A program made the translations under genes and the position numbers. Below the pieces are notes generated by a model. The model searched no databases, was not told where the DNA came from, and saw nothing but the letters and a program-made list of their open reading frames with translations. DNA of 5,182 nt from Gemmobacter sp. (GTDB lineage: Bacteria > Pseudomonadota > Alphaproteobacteria > Rhodobacterales > Rhodobacteraceae). The stretch covers positions 11,303-16,484 of the forward strand of contig DOMY01000255.1 in NCBI GenBank assembly GCA_003509785.1, written 5' to 3'. Shown piece by piece: positions 4,420 to 5,182 of the stretch. Numbering within the stretch: position 1 is the stretch's first letter; every line of letters starts with the position of its first letter.

Positions 4420-5182
4420 ACCCGCTCTCTCTCGCGCATCTGACGGTGCTGGATCTGGCGCCGCCCGACATGATCCGCTGCGCCGCCGGTCTGGGCTATG
4501 ATCTGGTCGGCCTGCGCCTTGTCCGCGTCACCGATACCACGCCCGGCTATCCGCTGCATCTTGATCCGCAGGCATTGCGCGAAACCCGCGCCGCGCTGCG
4601 CGAGACCGGCATCGGCGTGCTGGATATCGAATTCATCCGCATGACCCCCGATTTCAGCGCCGCCGCCCTGCGCCCCTTTCTGGATGCCGGGGCAGAGCTT
4701 CAGGCCCGCCATGTGATCTGCGCGCCCTATGATCCCGATCTGGCCCGCCTGTCCGACAATCTGGCCGCCCTCAATGCCGAGGCCCGGCCGCGCGGTCTGG
4801 GCTGCGTGCTGGAATTCTTTCCCTGGACCAATGTGCCCGATCTGGTCGCCGCCCGCGATGTGGTGACAGCGGCGGGCGACCCGGATCTGGGCATTTTGCT
4901 GGACATGCTGCATTTCAACCGCTCGCACAGCGCGCTGGCCGATCTTGCGGCGCTGCCGCCGGCGCGGCTGCCCTTTGCCCATCTGTGCGATGCGCCGGTT
5001 CTGCCCGGCTATACGACCGAAGATCTGCTGCATGCAGGCCGGGCCGAACGTCTGCCGCCGGGCGCGGGGCAGATTGACCTGCGCGCCATTCTGGCGCTGC
5101 TGCCCCCCGGCATCCCTCTGGCGCTGGAGGTGCCGATGCAGGCGCTGCAGGCCGCCGAAGGCAGCGCCGCCGTGGCCGCCCG
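4416..5182 (+). CDS. Xylose isomerase-like TIM-barrel protein (sugar phosphate isomerase/epimerase family), C-terminus cut by window edge
   Basis: My translation from ATG at 4416 gives 255 complete codons, open to the right edge. Family members are usually about 260-300 residues, so little is missing. The beta/alpha-barrel pattern is visible from SLAHLTVLDL at residues 5-14. The metal-site residues expected of the family fall in order at strand ends: Glu133 (VLEFFPW), Asp163 (ILLDMLHFNRS, with His166), His189 (PFAHLCDAP, with Asp192) and Glu238 (PLALEVP). PPGAGQIDL (214-222) corresponds to the PGxGxxD loop before the last strand pair. The family includes tagatose/psicose epimerases, inosose isomerase/dehydratase (IolE-like) and 3-dehydroshikimate dehydratase. 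These usually use a divalent metal for proton transfer or dehydration next to a carbonyl. Overlap with the flavoprotein gene implies the two act on successive intermediates. The exact reaction cannot be assigned. Cytosolic; no signal peptide. Confidence 0.88.
   Translation, partial: MNPLSLAHLTVLDLAPPDMIRCAAGLGYDLVGLRLVRVTDTTPGYPLHLDPQALRETRAALRETGIGVLDIEFIRMTPDFSAAALRPFLDAGAELQARHVICAPYDPDLARLSDNLAALNAEARPRGLGCVLEFFPWTNVPDLVAARDVVTAAGDPDLGILLDMLHFNRSHSALADLAALPPARLPFAHLCDAPVLPGYTTEDLLHAGRAERLPPGAGQIDLRAILALLPPGIPLALEVPMQALQAAEGSAAVAA

Noticed and set aside
1..5182. Mobile elements, CRISPR array, tRNA/rRNA, attachment sites or a defence-type system
   Set aside because: I saw no transposase or integrase motifs, no regularly spaced direct repeats and no tRNA-like cloverleaf. 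All five genes are ordinary transport, catabolic or regulatory families.

Overview
The window is GC-rich, and its coding frames favour GCC, CTG, GAT and CGC codons. Genes are tightly packed, with ATGA start/stop overlaps. Together with the gene families present, this suggests an alphaproteobacterium, most plausibly in the Rhodobacterales (Paracoccus/Rhodobacter-like). That assignment is inference; there is no rRNA or other phylogenetic marker here. The only AT-rich stretches are two short intergenic regions (about 800-913 and 1844-1939), which look regulatory.

Left half, minus strand: a LysR-type regulator (1843 to 914) lies upstream of a periplasmic substrate-binding protein of the tripartite tricarboxylate transporter (TctC/Bug) family. 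That second gene starts at 799 and runs off the left edge. The 114-base gap between them holds several short dyads, a -10-like element and a long-loop hairpin just upstream of a strong ribosome binding site.

Right half, plus strand: an IclR-type regulator (1940-2725), an FAD-dependent dehydrogenase of the fumarate reductase/3-ketosteroid dehydrogenase superfamily (2722-4419), and a TIM-barrel protein of the xylose isomerase-like (sugar phosphate isomerase/epimerase) family that starts at 4416 and runs off the right edge. Both junctions are 4-base ATGA overlaps, so these three genes are almost certainly one translationally coupled operon.

The two units diverge from a 96-base intergenic region. 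It carries two tandem 15-base dyads resembling the known IclR box (arms TGGAA/TTCCA), with a LysR-type ATTC-N7-GAAT dyad interleaved between them. The simplest reading is an inducible catabolic locus. An organic acid, or a cyclic oxo or hydroxy compound, is captured by the binding protein, desaturated or otherwise redox-modified by the flavoenzyme, and isomerised, epimerised or dehydrated by the TIM-barrel enzyme. Two regulators of different families would share one control region. The substrate cannot be read from the sequence. No mobile element, CRISPR array, tRNA or rRNA was seen, and the window is fully accounted for by five genes and two regulatory gaps.
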